Below, piece after piece: positions 1 to 12,659 of a stretch of 64,000 nucleotides of DNA. Origin of the DNA: Pictodentalium vernedei. Taxonomy: Eukaryota > Mollusca > Scaphopoda > Dentaliida > Dentaliidae. Both the position numbers and the translations under genes were made by a program. The notes beneath the pieces are model-generated. The model was not told where the DNA came from, searched no databases, and was given only the letters and a program-made list of their open reading frames with translations. Numbering within the stretch: the first letter of the stretch is position 1; each line of letters opens with the position of its first letter. The stretch is taken from the NCBI GenBank assembly GCA_031216915.1, contig CM062297.1, positions 364,511,704 to 364,575,703 of the forward strand, written 5' to 3'.

Positions 1-1826
1 TTCTGAGCAGTAGATAATAGACCTAACAATAGAGGCCTCCAGAAATGGACTCGATATTTCTGAGATAAAATTCATGAATGGATGGCTGAGCGCAATGAGC
101 AGCCTTCAAAAATCTATAATAGCAACACTATTAATGTAAGCCCAAGAAGTAGAAGAACTCTTACTTCAAGAGCCGAAATCTTAAGCACAACTGCTAAGCC
201 AATGATATACCATAAGCAGTACGCTAGTTAATAGAATCGATAAACAATAAAATGGAGCGTAACGTCCTTCTACTAGACATCAAAGACAGAAGAAGCTTAC
301 GCCCTTGTAATAAACAGATATCTGTTTATAAATACATAAACTGTACCCGGAAAGAGTAAAGGCCTATGCCCATACGAAGACGGAAGGACCTTAAAATAAT
401 AGGTTCCGGATAATAGGAGCCTAACTCTTATGCAACAATCCAACCTAAATAGTAACGGAAGTATTGATTCCGAAACTATGAAAGTGAAAATCATCCATCG
501 ATAGTGCATGAAACTCACTGACTCTACAGTAAAAGAGAAACCAACAGAATTACTGTCTAAAAGGTCAGAATTTGAAAACTACTGTTTCCAGAGGCTCAAA
601 TGATTACTTAGCTAAATAAGAACCGAAGTTAAAATCCGTATAGGAATTTAATCTAAAGATTCTAAGTCTATTTATCAAAAAGTTACTAACTGACTTAGAT
701 AAAGAGACAAAAGACTCAATTGTAAACTATCGTAGAGTGCATAGGTATGAGGTAACATAAACCTATAACCTAAATAACAACAGGCTGCAGTAGATCTTGT
801 GAAACAAGTATACTAAAAACTAGCAATGCGTAGTATGGAGGGATCAACCATATGAACATAATGATCCCTACACCACGACGGAAGAGCCTCCACTTTAGTC
901 GCATAGAATAGCGAAGAAGAGGATCTCCTATAGTAAGAAATCGCGTCCAAAGCTCGTCCAGTACAGTGCTTACAATGCAATACGGACCACACAACGGAAT
1001 ACATGAAGGTTGCGACCTTGCTGGTTGTGATAAAGATGACACGATTTACCCAGTGAAAAAAGATCCTCACATAGAGGAAGATTTCACGTTAAGATCCACA
1101 GTAGACAAGAGAGTAAATTACTCATGATCTCTGTGAAGATAGAGATGCTATCAACAGAAATGTATTGTGGTTGTTTATCATAGCAATACCTGCGTATCCT
1201 ATCATTGCGTCCTATAGATCAATAGAGCGTTAACAGTATTAGCTCAGAGATCTGGACAAGCCAACACATACGTCTGCAATTGATTAGCAAGCTGTGTCAT
1301 AATAAAACATCATTGGGCGCTCCCATAGATAGCAAATCTGATTAAATACTTGTTTGTTGAGAGTCCATTCTGACAGCAACAAGCGACCCGTAAGAGAACG
1401 GGAGTGCGATAAAACAATCAGACGACCCCGAATATGACGGACCAAAACTGAACTTGGTGTACTATAACCAACAGACGGATTCTTTCCATTAAATTGAATA
1501 ACGGAAACGAAAGAGTGCCTCCCTGGTTCCGGAGATACGCCACTACTGTCGAATTAAAGGACAGGAATTTGGGCATGCATTTCTGAATAATGTTCATGCA
1601 ATGACATAAAGCAAGCCTAAAAAACATTATTCCGCGGAAGTTAAACTGATAGCTAAAAGACTGCGGAACCCAAAGACCCTGGCACTTCGAATCCGTAGGG
1701 ATCAGTATATATCCCAATCTGTTTGACTGGCAACCGTCATAACAGCCACACTAGGGTCCGGCAACTGCGGCGGCACTCTCTGAGTCAACCACCGAATGTT
1801 TGCCCCAGTCTGAATCTCTTGTAACA
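1..1826 (-). pseudogene. DIRS recombinase and RNase H remnant (copy 1)
   Basis: Up to about 1080 the sequence aligns with the recombinase of the intact element (13384-14470). About 1080-1826 aligns with the RNase H region: a short open stretch at 1418-1717 still reads 'STVVAYLRNQGGT', the DIRS RNase H signature. Stops and frameshifts are dense. A 26 bp deletion near 1194 removes sequence present in copy 2 and in the intact element. Homology to the RT region stops abruptly near 1826. Confidence 0.85.
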
Positions 1827-4800
1827 GTAGATAGACAAGAGAATGTATAAACCAAGCAATTCATGGATTGCCGGAAAGTTGCCGTCGAAGAGAAGCTCCT
1901 CCGAGAACGAAGCGACTCTGAGAGAGTTCTTAACCTACTATCCACGCGTGGATGTAGCTAGGGCTGCATCACGTCTAAACACTCCAATCAGCCACTGAAG
2001 GACGGAGTTATACGTGAACAAAATACTGCCCTCAAAAGAAATTACATTGAGAATAATATCCCGTAAATCTTTTCTTGAAGACGTAATGATAACGCCTCAG
2101 TAAGGCGGATTACGTATAATAAAGCGTCTAAGTTAAGTCTACTATACATAATGTCGTTCCCAATATTGAAATTGGAAAAGACATAAACGGCGAAAAAGAA
2201 TATATGCAGTCTTTAATCACACCGTCTAGACGCATATGAACTCTCGGTTTGCCCTGCTCTGCCAAAATAAACTATATGTAAAAAAGATAAAATGGCAGAA
2301 ATGAGCCACGCGGACAAGAAACTAAACTATCATGCTTAGTAGCAGGCTTGTATATATATATAAAATATATAGCGTCGAAAAATAAAACACATGTTGTAAT
2401 GACAATATTGGACTGCGTCGGTAAGTCAGGGACAAAGTCCCTGTACCGATCGAAAAATCCGAGTCCAATGACGCTATAAGTCTCTTATCCAAGATCGCAG
2501 CAATGAAGTCCGAAAAATAATCACTGGAAGAAATGCCAGAAGATATGAAAGGCATCTTCCGATACTACTAAAGGGAAAACTCGAAATCTTTCGAATCCCT
2601 TTCGCCATCCTGTCGGACCCTATAAAGCGTTCGGTCGTCCGTAGCTTGATGCAACCGCGGACCGCACCGACCCAGCGCCGTCGGATAATTCCTGATTCGA
2701 CCGAGAAACCGTCAATTGCTGGGATGCTGCGAAACAACTGTGCTAACTCGGATAGCACGTCCGTCACCGAGGCCTGAGGAGCAGCGGTCTTACGATGCAT
2801 TGCCGCAGGAAGCTCCGAGATCGTTACCCCGTGCATACTTCCAATATGCGAGCGAACGGAGTGTATAGGCCTCGTGTCCCTTGGCTACCGGATGGCGCGA
2901 CCTATTCGCTGTGGAATCACTGAATGCCGAAACTGATCGGATACTCGAGGTCACGTAGCCAATGTGCGGTCGTGTGCCCTGCTGTGAGGATGAGGAAGCA
3001 TTAAAGACAGTCTCTCGGACTGTCAATATAACGGAGCGTCCCGAGCAACGGACATATGCTCCGAATGTAAAATATCTGAACCACAACATGCGGTCCCCTA
3101 TGTTGTTGGCTTCCTCCGATCTGTCCTCAATCTGCCGTCACTGGGTGAGTACTAAAGTAATTAAAGTGCTCGCATCACCCAAATCTCCTTCCTAGACCGC
3201 AACGGACGAACCCGGCAGCCGAACCATTCGATGAATGTATGCTACACCGGGTGAGCTAGCGAATGTCATTCCGTAAGCGATAGACATATTCCATGAGCAC
3301 TTATTGCCGCTAACTCTTCATTAACTATGACGACAGAGGCACACTTTTGAAAGACATCTCCATAACTCTTCGAACAAGAAACCAGAAATGCTTGGATAGC
3401 AAGCATAAAATAATAATATATATAGCGTCGTTCAATAATTCGAAAGTTTGTGTGACATTATTGGATTATGTCGGAACTGAGGGACGATGTCCCTGAACCG
3501 AACCAAAAATTTCTAAGTCCACCGACGCTATCAGTTTCTTATCCGGCATCGCAGCATATGTTGTTCCGAAAGGGAAAGCTTGAAATCCACCGAATCCCTT
3601 TCGGTATCCCGTCGGACCGGATGAAACTTTCGGACGTCCGTACCCGCTTCCGCGGAGCGTCCCGACCCAGCATCGTCGGATAAAATATATGCGACAGATT
3701 CAGTTGATGCTGGGATGCTGCGATAAACTGTGCTATTAAGGAAAGCACGTCCGTTCCCGAGGCCTGTGCCGTAGCGGACTTACGATGCATTGCCGCTGGA
3801 AGCTCCGTGTACGTTGACTCCCGCACACTTCCTATGCGAACGTCCGGAGTCTGCAGGCCTCGAGTCCCCGGCTACCGACCCAGCGCTGTCGGATAATTCT
3901 CGATCCGACACCGTTTCTGTCGGCTGCTGGGATGCTGCGATAAGCTGTGCTATGTGCACAAGAATGTCCGGCGTCAAGACCTGCGGAGGCGCAGTCTATC
4001 GGTGCTTCGCCGAGGGCAGCTCCGCATCAGATGGCTCCCGCATACTTCCTATGCGAACGTCCGGAGTCCATCGGTCTCGAATCCCTGGCTGCCGGATGGT
4101 GTGACCTGGTCGCCGAAGAATCCTTGATCGGCGAAGCTGGTAATATATCGGCGGTCACGCAGCCAAGGTGCGGTCGTGTGCGCTGATGAGAAGAGGAAGC
4201 CTTAGCAGTCTCAGCGGACTGCCTATACAACGGAGCGTCCCGAGCGACGGACGTATGCTCCGCTAACAACACATTTGTACCACAACATCTGGGGCCAGAT
4301 GTTGTTGAACGAGAGAGGGGCCTCTCTCGCTTGCCGTCCGGATGGACCGGAACGAGCTATGAACCGGACTAAAAGGCTTCCTCCGTTCTCCCTCCGATCC
4401 GCCGTCACTGGGTGTGCATTAAGTTAATTTTATAGTGCTCGCATCACCCCAAAATTCCTTCTAGACCGCAACGGACGAACCCGGCTGCCGAACCATTCGG
4501 TGAATGGACGCTACACCGGGCGAGCTAGCGGACGTCAAAGGCCGTCGAACCTACTAGGGTCCTCTTAGGCAATTGGCGTATTACATGAGCACTTTTCCGC
4601 TAGCCCTTCATTAATTGTGACGACGGAGGCACACTGTTGGAAGACATCACAGATACATCACCCTAATCTTGATCGTCTGAAATAGAAATTGATAAAGTAG
4701 AGTGACCCTGCGGGGAAAGGACCGGAGTGTCCAAATCCCCAACAACATACCGTGACATACGCTTCCCATATTGTCATCGAAATCATACGATACAGAACAG

Positions 4801-4899
4801 GAGTTAATGCGAGTACACTGACCACATATAGAATGATAATAAGGTCAGAGGAAGACTTCCTCCTAAAACAATTGATCAATATCCTTTCAATGAGAAAAG
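1827..4899 (-). pseudogene. Degenerate, internally duplicated DIRS gag (copy 1)
   Basis: Immediately after the RNase H remnant the sequence jumps to the part of gag that in the intact element begins near 16625. The gag-like DNA is about 3.1 kb against about 1.8 kb in the intact gene, because a segment occurs twice: about 2365-3408 and 3419-4650 each contain the 'atagcgtcg', 'ccgacccagc' and 'gcatcaccc' landmarks in the same order. No frame is open for more than about 120 codons, so it is non-coding. Confidence 0.82.
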
Positions 4900-5783
4900 A
4901 AAACAAGTCCTGGTACTCGCACTAACCCCTGGCAATCAAATACATAATAATAATATGATCCATTAATATAGAAAAAATAATTGAAATCAAAATATTTTGA
5001 AAAAATATTTTTTCAGAACAGCCCAAGTTTCTGAAAAGTAACGTTGAGCCCCAATGGATCCCAAGCCTAAGTGTGGACAAAAATTTTAAAAATATTTTAA
5101 ACAATTTATTCAACACTTACGAACAATAATAATGTATCTAGTTATGATTAAAATAACATAAAGATATTATTATTTAGAAATCCCCCCCTCACACAGAGGG
5201 CTGTTGTAAATGTAAACAATGAGTGTAAAAACACTAAAATAAGACTCCAGGCACCCAGGCCCGAAATCAGTTACCAAAAATACACCATCTGATGCAAAAC
5301 AGAGACTTCCAGGGAAGAAACTGCAGAACATCAGATGGTAGATGCAGAACACAACGCCTAACCACCCGTAGGTGAAGACGTAAACATGGGGAAAGAACAG
5401 AATTCATTCTGTTATTAAGCTAAAACTCCCAAGAAATTTTAGTAATAATAATTACAGAAACTATGCCAAAAGCATGGGAGAATAGCAAGGGGGAACTTAA
5501 AGGACAGGGAGAGAGGAAAAACACTTGAAAAAACAGTGTAACTAAATAATCAGAATGACAACAAAATGGCTGCTGCCTTGAAAATAGGTAACTTAACATA
5601 ATTTCATTAAAAAATTTTAAGTTACAGCCCTGATAATATTCTGTCACACATTCTTTTCCTCTCCTCCTTTTCTATCCTCCTTAGAATCACCATTTCACTA
5701 ATATTTATGTGTCTGGCATCATTTAAACTGAGATTTAAAAGCACAAAGATCAGTCAGATGTTAACTGATGAAGGGCCAAACTT

Positions 5784-5984
5784 AGAATGATAAATGGCGC
5801 CAATTTCGGAACGTCCTGGACACTGCGCATGCGCAGTGGGGGCGAGGTGTGGAGGGCCTTTCAGGACATGTTTTCTTTAGTTTTAGATGCAAATTTTGGG
5901 GATTGGGGGGCAAAATTTGTGTTTGGCCCTATATTTTAAGAGTTAGCACCAGCTATGTCTGGGTCATTGGTACAGTATAAAAAT
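5784..5984 (-). repeat. 5' terminal repeat of DIRS copy 1
   Basis: Matches the 5' terminal repeat of the intact element (19311-19512) and of copy 2 (about 51308-51505). It contains the palindrome ACTGCGCATGCGCAGT at 5822-5837 and a GGCGCC-centred palindrome just before it. The repeat ends where similarity to copy 2 ends, which fixes the element boundary. Confidence 0.9.
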
Positions 5985-6029
5985 ATCAAAATGCCCCGAT
6001 ATAACCACTACTTACATGAAATTTAATTA

Positions 6030-6147
6030 AAATGTGGCCAGTGGTTTAGGAGAAAGAGGCCCAAACACGACCTTCACGCAGGACGACGGACGGACGAAGA
6101 GTGATAAGCAAAGCTCACCCTGACTTTCAGTCAGGTGAGCTAAAAAT
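6030..6147 (+). repeat. 3' tail of a pearl-like tandem-core repeat
   Basis: The stretch reads through the family landmarks 'ccagtggttt', 'gacggacgga' and 'gctcaccctgac' and ends in 'gtcaggtgagctaaaaa'. The last 30 bases form a small hairpin (GCTCACCCTGAC against GTCAGGTGAGC). The same tail closes the longer elements at 10151-11622 and 43468-44287. Only the tail is present here, directly next to the DIRS end. Confidence 0.75.
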
Positions 6148-9100
6148 AAATAAGAGGCAATTCATCTCAGACAAGCCACCCTGGCATGGGTCAAAGAACT
6201 TCAGTATTAGGTCTCTCTCAGACCAGCTGTACAAACTAAACATTTAACCGAAAAGTAATGAAATGAAAAACAACTATTTCTTGTGGACAGTTGAAGATAT
6301 CCAGGTGGGAACAATATATTTTGGGCAGGGCTTCTTGGTGATGGGATTCGGCTGGTGTCTGAACAGCATAGACATGTTGTACATCGAGGTAAGGGTTGTG
6401 TTGCTTGGAACATGAATGGGTGTATATCTGCAATTCAGTTGGTGGAGGCAGGTTCCAGTGGTTACCTGGGGGTCTGATGCTGCATTTCCATTGTGGCTTT
6501 ATATGCAGAGAGATTATTTTGGGGCCATCTGTGGCTAGGGATGCCTTGGATGTCCAAGAGCAGGGCTGGGATATTGGACAAGTTGGTTTGCGGCACCTTT
6601 CATGTTTGGGAAAAGTATTTATTTATTTTTTTTTTTGATTTAGGTAATTTGAATACTTTGTTAAACAGATTTTATAAATTGGGGGTGGGTCCCCAATTGT
6701 CTTTGAGGAAAAACTGTGCAGGAGGGGTGGGTGTCCAAGACATGACTGGCAAAAATTTGCATTCTGGGGGTGGTGGGTCCCAAAAATTGAAAATGTAAAA
6801 ATTTCCACCTTGAATCCGTAATTTTTTTGCCTGACCGCCCCCCACCCCCACTGAAAAATTACATCCCTGATAATGGGAAGGGGCTCTTTCAGGAGTGAGA
6901 AGCCACTACCAGTGAGGATCTATTACTGGTGCAGTTCGAGCAAACTATACCATAAATTCAGGAACTCCTCAAGATCAGTGGTGCCTGAAATTTGTTAGAC
7001 ACCTTAAATCTATTGCAGTCCCTGGAATTGTGGTCATAAAGCAGCCATTGCAACTGGTCCTATATCAAGTCCTGTGAATACATAATCCATGGTAATTTAG
7101 CTCTAGGCCTTTAACCAATTCAGTCTTGTTTGACAGAGCTCAGTGAAAGACAAGATTGAAAGGGTTATTTTTTGCTTGAAATTTCAATATTTTGACAACA
7201 GTGTGCTGACAGTTAATGAACTTTAGTCAGAATAATGGCTCAACACTAGGTTTCATTTGAGTTAGATTTTGGAACAACTACTTTGACCGTAACAGATTCA
7301 GTGCCATAATTAATTCTGGAGCCTGAAAGAAGCTAAATGCATCCTTGCATTTGTCAGGGATGAGGAGTATGTAAATGTAAGTCCATATGTTAAAAGTTTA
7401 CACCACACTTGTTTACCACAATGCATCATCAACCAAACTATTTTATCATGCTACATTCTGAACATGTCAAGCCAAAACACTGAATTAGATTCGGCGTCAA
7501 TTCTAACTACAGAAGAATGTAATCCAGTACACAACCCACCCTCTCCATTTCCTCTATAGTGGGGGTTTAATGATGTTGTTTACTTTCAGTGTAGAACACA
7601 TCACATCCATTCACGGTTCCCACTGACATCAGTGAATCAAATTCAACATTTATTTAAGCACTTTCCAAGGATGTCAGTGAATCAAATTCAAGAATTATGT
7701 AAGCACTTTCCAAGGAATTGATCCAAGGTATGTAGCATGATAAAATAATGATTTTCAATGCCTATCAGTACTGTACATATTGGGCAAATGATCATTTTGT
7801 TTGCCTGCTATTCAACTAAAAAAAATAAGGTACCTGCTTTTTTGTTCACCTGCATTACTTGATCTTCAACATACATCTTGACTCAAATTGCCATTTTATT
7901 CATTTGTTAACTCTTACAGAACCGTGATCTAGTTTATAACGATGATAAAACCTCCTGTTGCGATGACATGATGATGTTTATTAATTTATTGATGATGAAG
8001 GTTACATATTTCAGCACATTGGCTACCGTAATCATGACCACAACATGGATATAAAGTCAAGTGTAGCCAATCGTTTATATCCATGTAGCCCATTTTAGAG
8101 TACTTCCATCCCAGGCACTGGTTACTGGGCCCTATTTTACCAGTAAAACAGAGCTTCTTTACCATAGTGACCAAATACTGCTTCCTTTCCTGGGGTTCCC
8201 ATAGGGAGACATGATGATGACATTCAGGTACTTTCCAACGATGCAAACAAATTACAGGGGCTTTAGGTAAACTGAATTCAGGTAATTTAAAAAGGATACA
8301 AACAAATTCAAGCACTTCTCAAGGAAGGGGCCAAAATCCAAGGACTTTTCCTTTGAATTTGGAACGCTTCTATTTTGTTTTCTGCTATGTAAAAATGTAA
8401 CGATATGAAATTAGTTGGAACTCTTTACCACCAAGACATAATGATGACATTTTCACACCACTGCAATTCACCACAGGTCTTACAAGGAATCTTTGTAGCT
8501 GACATCTCAACTTTGTTAAAAGGGGACAATAATAACCTAAATATATATCTTGTGAGGAATAAAATAAGTAATTCATCCATCAGAGAAAATTAAATCTCAA
8601 GTGTTTTCTATGATTGATGTTGAATGAAATTGGCACTCGTTTTAGGTTTGTATATTATACAAAGACTGGAAAACAAGTTCCACAACTAATTTCTGCCATG
8701 TGACAGTCAAATGATGTTGATTCCATAGGAAGACCTCTATAGCAGCAAATTCAATAAAGTACTTTAAGGCCCCACAATTTAGATCTCCTGTTTCTCAGGC
8801 CATTTTTGGTAAAATTGCATGTGGACAGATGTTTTTTTATTTTATTTTTTATTTTTGTAATTATTTCTTTGCCAGCAAAAGTTCATATTCTTGGTTTGTG
8901 TTATGTTTTAGGGCTCATAATCTACAGAATAGCATGAATGGTGGTGTATTTCATCCTTTGCGTGCACTAAGCTAAAGGACTGCAAAGCTTTATTGTACTG
9001 AAGGGACAAATTTATTAACTCGGGTAAAATATCAGACATGAACCATTTAATTTTTAATTTTTTAAATTTTGCATTGGTTATAAAAAAAGAGCACGTGGTA

Positions 9101-9227
9101 GCCAAAAGGACCATGTGGAGGGCTTGGGAAACAGATTTTTAACTTTTTTAGGCCTAATTATATTTTCTGTTAGATCAATGAAACCAGTTCCCTATGGCCA
9201 ATTCTACAGAAGACCTGTGATGCATAC
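6148..9227. other. Intron, mostly unassigned
   Basis: Annexin intron sequence between DIRS copy 1 and the exon at 9228. I see no exon or open frame with recognisable content. A direct repeat of about 40 bp occurs at 7624-7664 and 7674-7714. About 7990-8180 is a diverged copy of the repeat at 60757-60960. The rest is A/T-rich sequence that I cannot assign. Confidence 0.6.
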
Positions 9228-9307
9228 CTGACAACATGAGACCAACAATCTTTTGAAGAAACCACTTGTATCATCTGTAATATCTCTCTCCAAATTTCTA
9301 TTATAAT
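9228..9307 (-). CDS. Annexin exon, end of repeat 2
   Basis: An 80 bp exon on the minus strand with acceptor CAG before 9307 and donor GT after 9228 (gtatgc). It begins with the last two bases of a codon started in the exon at 11678 and encodes 26 residues, YNRNLERDITDDTSG followed by FFKRLLVSCCQ. The 'DDTSG' and 'RLLVS' motifs are typical of annexin repeat 2, and the second Asp lies 38 residues after the GAGT loop, as expected for a type II calcium site. Eighty bp is the usual annexin exon length here. The next exon (usually 57 bp, often starting G/A-N-R-D) was not found before the left edge. Confidence 0.92.
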
Positions 9308-9864
9308 CTGCAATATGTTGAAAACAATGTTAATTTGTCAGTAAGTGAAACATCACTACATATTAACCCTCTACACACTGATGTAAAAATTCCACAATTT
9401 CATGCAGCAAATTTTTTCTCATGGTTTATATAGGAATTCAACAAATTTACAGAGATCACTGAAAATTTTACAAGATGTAACGCCACCAGTATCCTCTCCC
9501 AAGAAGTAGTTTACTAAAAAGGGGACACCAACTATTTTAATATTCCTCCCAATTTTTTTTGGAGGGGGGAGACAAATATTTGAATAACTCTCACTAAGTT
9601 CTTCTTAAATGTGATGGCAAAGTGAGTTATAATGACACTGTCTGAAGTTCAACCCTTTATCTGACACAAACAGCCAATACTATTAAAAACAATTTCCAGA
9701 ACAAGGCATTTTCAATTTTTGCTTCAAAATTATATCAGCCTGATTGGCATTATCTCATTCCAACAAGGGGACATAAGTTATACATTTGTGGCAAAAAGAA
9801 AAAAAATAAGAAATTTGAAGAGTCATTTTTGTGAATAGTGTTGTCCAGTTCTTCTATTACATTA
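9308..9864. other. Intron, no feature seen
   Basis: A/T-rich intron sequence. A 'ttaaccct' start at about 9364 resembles the TTAA-flanked MITE end, but no matching right end was seen. A purine-rich stretch lies at 9535-9570. Confidence 0.5.
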
Positions 9865-10135
9865 GGCTTAATCGGGGTTTAATGACACAACATCCAGGGT
9901 CACATCATGTTGGGGAGTTTTACAGGTGAAGGAAGGAAGCTGTGGTTCTTGACAAAGATGTTCTCGTATGTGCAGTCAGCAATAAACCATGAGTCATATT
10001 GACCTGCGCAATCAAGATGAAGTGTCTTGCTCAAGGACACAGTGCAGTTACCACTGGTCATGATCAAATCATAGATCTTTCAGTTTGAAATTCAATGCTC
10101 TAATCACTGAGGCTCCATACTCCTTATTACATTAG
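9865..10135 (-). repeat. Degenerate tRNA-derived SINE copy, reverse orientation
   Basis: Read on the minus strand this region carries diverged equivalents of the SINE at 57442-57800: a tRNA-like head (from 'ggagcctcagtgattagag'), then the block around 'cactgtgtccttgagcaag'. On the plus strand the marker is 'gtcttgctcaaggacacag' near 10023. Copies at 21065-21353 and 59884-60128 share the layout. It has no recognisable target duplication and looks old. Confidence 0.6.
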
Positions 10136-10150
10136 CTAAAGAGTTTTATT

Positions 10151-11622
10151 AACAAGAGGCCTCAAGGAGCCTTAATCGCTCACCCGACAAAGTGGTTCAA
10201 AGAAGTATTTTGGGTCACATTCAGTTAATCATGGTTCATCAAATCTACAGATGAATGAAGTCCTGAAATTATTGATAACTCCATGTCCATGTCAGATGAT
10301 TATTATCATACATCTTCCTGACTGCTTCCAATTCTTTCAGCTGTAGACATGCACTGCCAAACTTCTAAGGGTTGTTATGTCACTGCCCCCCCCCCCCCCC
10401 CATCCCCCCCTCCTCCCATGAAACAGAGAGTCCAAATAATAACCCAGGGACCTGATTTGAAAAAAAGTTGAATCACACACACGCACCCTAACACTCAAAG
10501 TATTCTAACTAGGGTTCTGAAGAAGATTTTCAAAGAAATTTCCTCATATTGCAATGAGTTAAAATTTGGGCTCCCATACGAAGCCCAAATCTTAACCCAG
10601 GGACTCAATGTGAACAAAATTGAATTTGACCCTCCTGAAGATATTGTATACCCAAACGCAAAAGATTCTAACTGATGGTTCTGGAGAAGAAGATTTTTAA
10701 AGAAATTCTATCATATTGCAGACTCCCATGGGGAGCCCCAATATTAACGTGGAGACTCGATTTTAACAAATTTGAATCCGACACTCCCCCCCACCCCCCC
10801 CTCCCCAGAGATGTTGTGTACCAAATATGAAAGCATTCTGACTGGGGGATCGGAAGAAAAAGATTTTTCAAAGAAATTTCATCATATCACACTAAGTTAA
10901 AATTTAGGCTCCCATACAGAGCCTAAATATTAACCCAGGGACTCAATCTGAACAGAATTGAATCTGACGCCCCTAGAGATTTTGTATAACAAATATCAAA
11001 AGATTCTAACTTATGGTTCAGGAGAAGACTTTTAAAGAAATTCTTTCATATTGCACAAAGTTAAAGCTCAAGCTCCCATAGGGAGCCCAAATATTAACCC
11101 AGGGACTCAATTTGAACAAACTTGAATCTGACCCTCCCCACTGAAGATATTATATATACCAAATATGAAAGCATTCTGACTGATGGTTCTGGAGAAGGTG
11201 TTTAAAATAAATTCCTTCATATTGCACAAAGTTAAAACTCGGGCTCCCATAGGGAGTCCAAATATTAACCCAGGGACTAGAGTTGAACAAACTTGAATCA
11301 GAACCCCCTAGGGATGTTATATACCAAATATCAAAAGATTCTAATTGATGGTTCTGGAGAAGATGTTTTAAATTTTGTTAAACAATTTATGTGTGCTATC
11401 AGAGTAATGCCCCCTGTGGTGCCCCCTGTGGGTGTGGCAACTTTATCTGAACAAACTTGAATTGACATATGATAAGGAACATGCACATCAAATTTGTTTC
11501 AATTCAGCCCAGTGGTTTATGAGAAGAAGCCAATAATGTAAAGTTCACACTGGACGGACGAATGGACGACAGACAGAAAGTGATCGCTTAAGCTCCCCTG
11601 ACTTTCAATCAGGTGAGCTAAT
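10151..11622 (+). mobile_element. Pearl-like tandem-core element
   Basis: The start block is 'aagaggcctcaaggagcc' followed by 'gctcacccgac', and the end block finishes 'caatcaggtgagctaa' at 11622. In between are about five monomers of roughly 160-180 bp. Each monomer holds a short hairpin such as 'ctcccatagggag' (about 10567, 10722, 10905, 11069 and 11239) and repeats phrases such as 'cagggactcaattt' and 'tgatggttctgga'. It is non-coding. The organisation matches pearl elements described from bivalves, which have been linked to Helitron-like transposons; that assignment is by structure only. A poly-C run lies at about 10387-10402. Confidence 0.75.
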
Positions 11623-11677
11623 AAAACCTAAGCAAACAGTGGCCTGTAAGAAAACAGTCACAAATTTATAAACTAAC

Positions 11678-11768
11678 ATTGTTGATAGCAGCTAGTTATC
11701 TCTCTTATTTCTGCATTTGTCCTGGTGCATAGAATTTCAATCAGCACAGAATCTTTTGTACCAGCACC
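11678..11768 (-). CDS. Annexin exon, start of repeat 2
   Basis: A 91 bp exon on the minus strand with acceptor TTACAG before 11768 and donor gttagt after 11678. It encodes GAGTKDSVLIEILCTRTNAE followed by IREITSCYQQ plus one base. GAGT is the calcium-binding loop and 'LIEILCTRTN' is a signature of annexin repeat 2. It starts in phase 0 after the exon at 21380 and ends in phase 1, matching the two-base start of the exon at 9228. The joined reading CYQQ-Y-YNRNLE is smooth annexin sequence. Confidence 0.94.
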
Positions 11769-11883
11769 CTGTAATTATAAAAATAATAATATTTGCAAGC
11801 AACTTTATTCTCATCAACATTTTATTGAAAACTTGTGTGCAGATGAAGTACAGATTATTGAAGAGAGCTTGGTATGTATCGAG

Positions 11884-12119
11884 TTAACCCTTTCCCAATG
11901 AATCGGCCACATACACCCACGTAATATGCAAATTCAGCAGCTGAAAAAATATTATTTTTAAACAAATTTCAACAAAACCATATCATGTGACTCCTCTTTG
12001 GAACGAGCTTGTTCCAATGACGGGTGACATGATATGGTTTAGTTGAAATTTTTCGACTAATTTAAAAAAATATTTAAAATACTAAATTTTGATATCGTCT
12101 ACGTTGGGTAAAGGGTTAA
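11884..12119. mobile_element. TTAA-flanked palindromic MITE
   Basis: Begins TTAACCCTTTCCCAATG and ends TTGGGTAAAGGGTTAA, so the ends are inverted repeats bounded by TTAA. The middle is a second inverted repeat: 'aaaccatatcatgtgac' (about 11976) against 'tgacatgatatggttt' (about 12026). TTAA boundaries and CCC-starting ends suggest a piggyBac-type non-autonomous element. Relatives lie at 58397-58660, 58875-59115, 59252-59508, 60230-60398 and 63680-63840. Confidence 0.8.
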
Positions 12120-12251
12120 ATAGAAACTGTCAAGATATGACATAAATGACATCTGGGTACAACCCCGCCCTTCCATTTGGCAACAGCCCTACCCACCAAA
12201 CTACAATTCCCACACACAAACTCAAATGACAAAGTGGTAACTGATCTCTCA

Positions 12252-12386
12252 ACAAGAGCGCACGTATTGCTGAAGCAATACAATGTCCCCTACCGGACTA
12301 ATGAGCATTAATAATTATACAAATGTTATAACCTAGATGTGATCAGCATGAATTCCGTTGAAGCATTTTCAAAAAAAGTCCAGAAA
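12252..12386 (+). mobile_element. Tandem-core element, 5' part (split by DIRS)
   Basis: Contains the head 'acaagagcgcacgtattgct' and 'tgtcccctaccgg', then the monomer phrase 'catgaattccgttgaagca' and 'ccagaaa', where the intact DIRS begins. The same element resumes at 19513 ('actgatattttgg'). Head motif GTCCCCTACCGG and tail motif CCGGTAGGGGAC (about 20380) are inverted repeats. Confidence 0.82.
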
Positions 12387-12614
12387 GTTAAAAAATTTAT
12401 AGTAATTTATATATTTTTTATACTTACCAATGACCCAGACTTAGCTGGTGCTAACTCCACAAAAACCAGGGCCAAACACAAATTTTGCCCCCCAATCCCC
12501 AAAATTTGCATCCAAAACAAAAAGAAATAATGTCCTAAAGGACCTCCATAGTACGACTCTACTGCGCATGCGCAGTGACGCAGTCGTCCCGAAATTGGCG
12601 CCAAATATCATTCT
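12387..12614 (-). repeat. 3' terminal repeat of intact DIRS
   Basis: Positions 12426-12614 are the inverted copy of 19311-19499, with no difference seen over 189 bp. The outer tip 12387-12440 is unique to this end and is repeated as a perfect complement inside the element at 12689-12742. Palindromes TTGGCGCCAA (about 12595) and ACTGCGCATGCGCAGT (12561-12576) lie in it. Confidence 0.93.
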
Positions 12615-12659
12615 TACTGGCAGTGCCTGGTCAGCGCTATGTACTCAGCGGGGAGGCAA

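Larger units (their letters stand above)
1..5984 (-). mobile_element. Defective DIRS family-1 element, copy 1 (cut by window edge)
   Basis: Position 1 corresponds to about position 45496 of the copy at 44507-51505, and the two match almost base for base to the element end (a string ending in GTATAAAAA) at about 5984, after which the flanks are unrelated. Order on the minus strand is 5' terminal repeat, degenerate gag, RNase H remnant and recombinase remnant. The 3' repeat and internal complementary region lie off the left edge. Compared with the intact element it lacks the RT domain and has a duplicated gag stretch. All frames carry many stops, so it encodes no enzyme. It lies in the annexin intron downstream of the exon at 9228-9307. 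Confidence 0.93.

Noticed and set aside
6396..6798. Overlapping plus-strand frames of 80 and 101 codons as a small gene
   Set aside because: Low-complexity Gly/Phe-rich readings with no recognisable domain, in intronic sequence antisense to the annexin gene.
8908..9114. The next annexin exon at about 8920-8990 (reading VHAKDEIHHHSC)
   Set aside because: There is an acceptor-like TGCAG, but no annexin similarity and no suitable donor before a stop.
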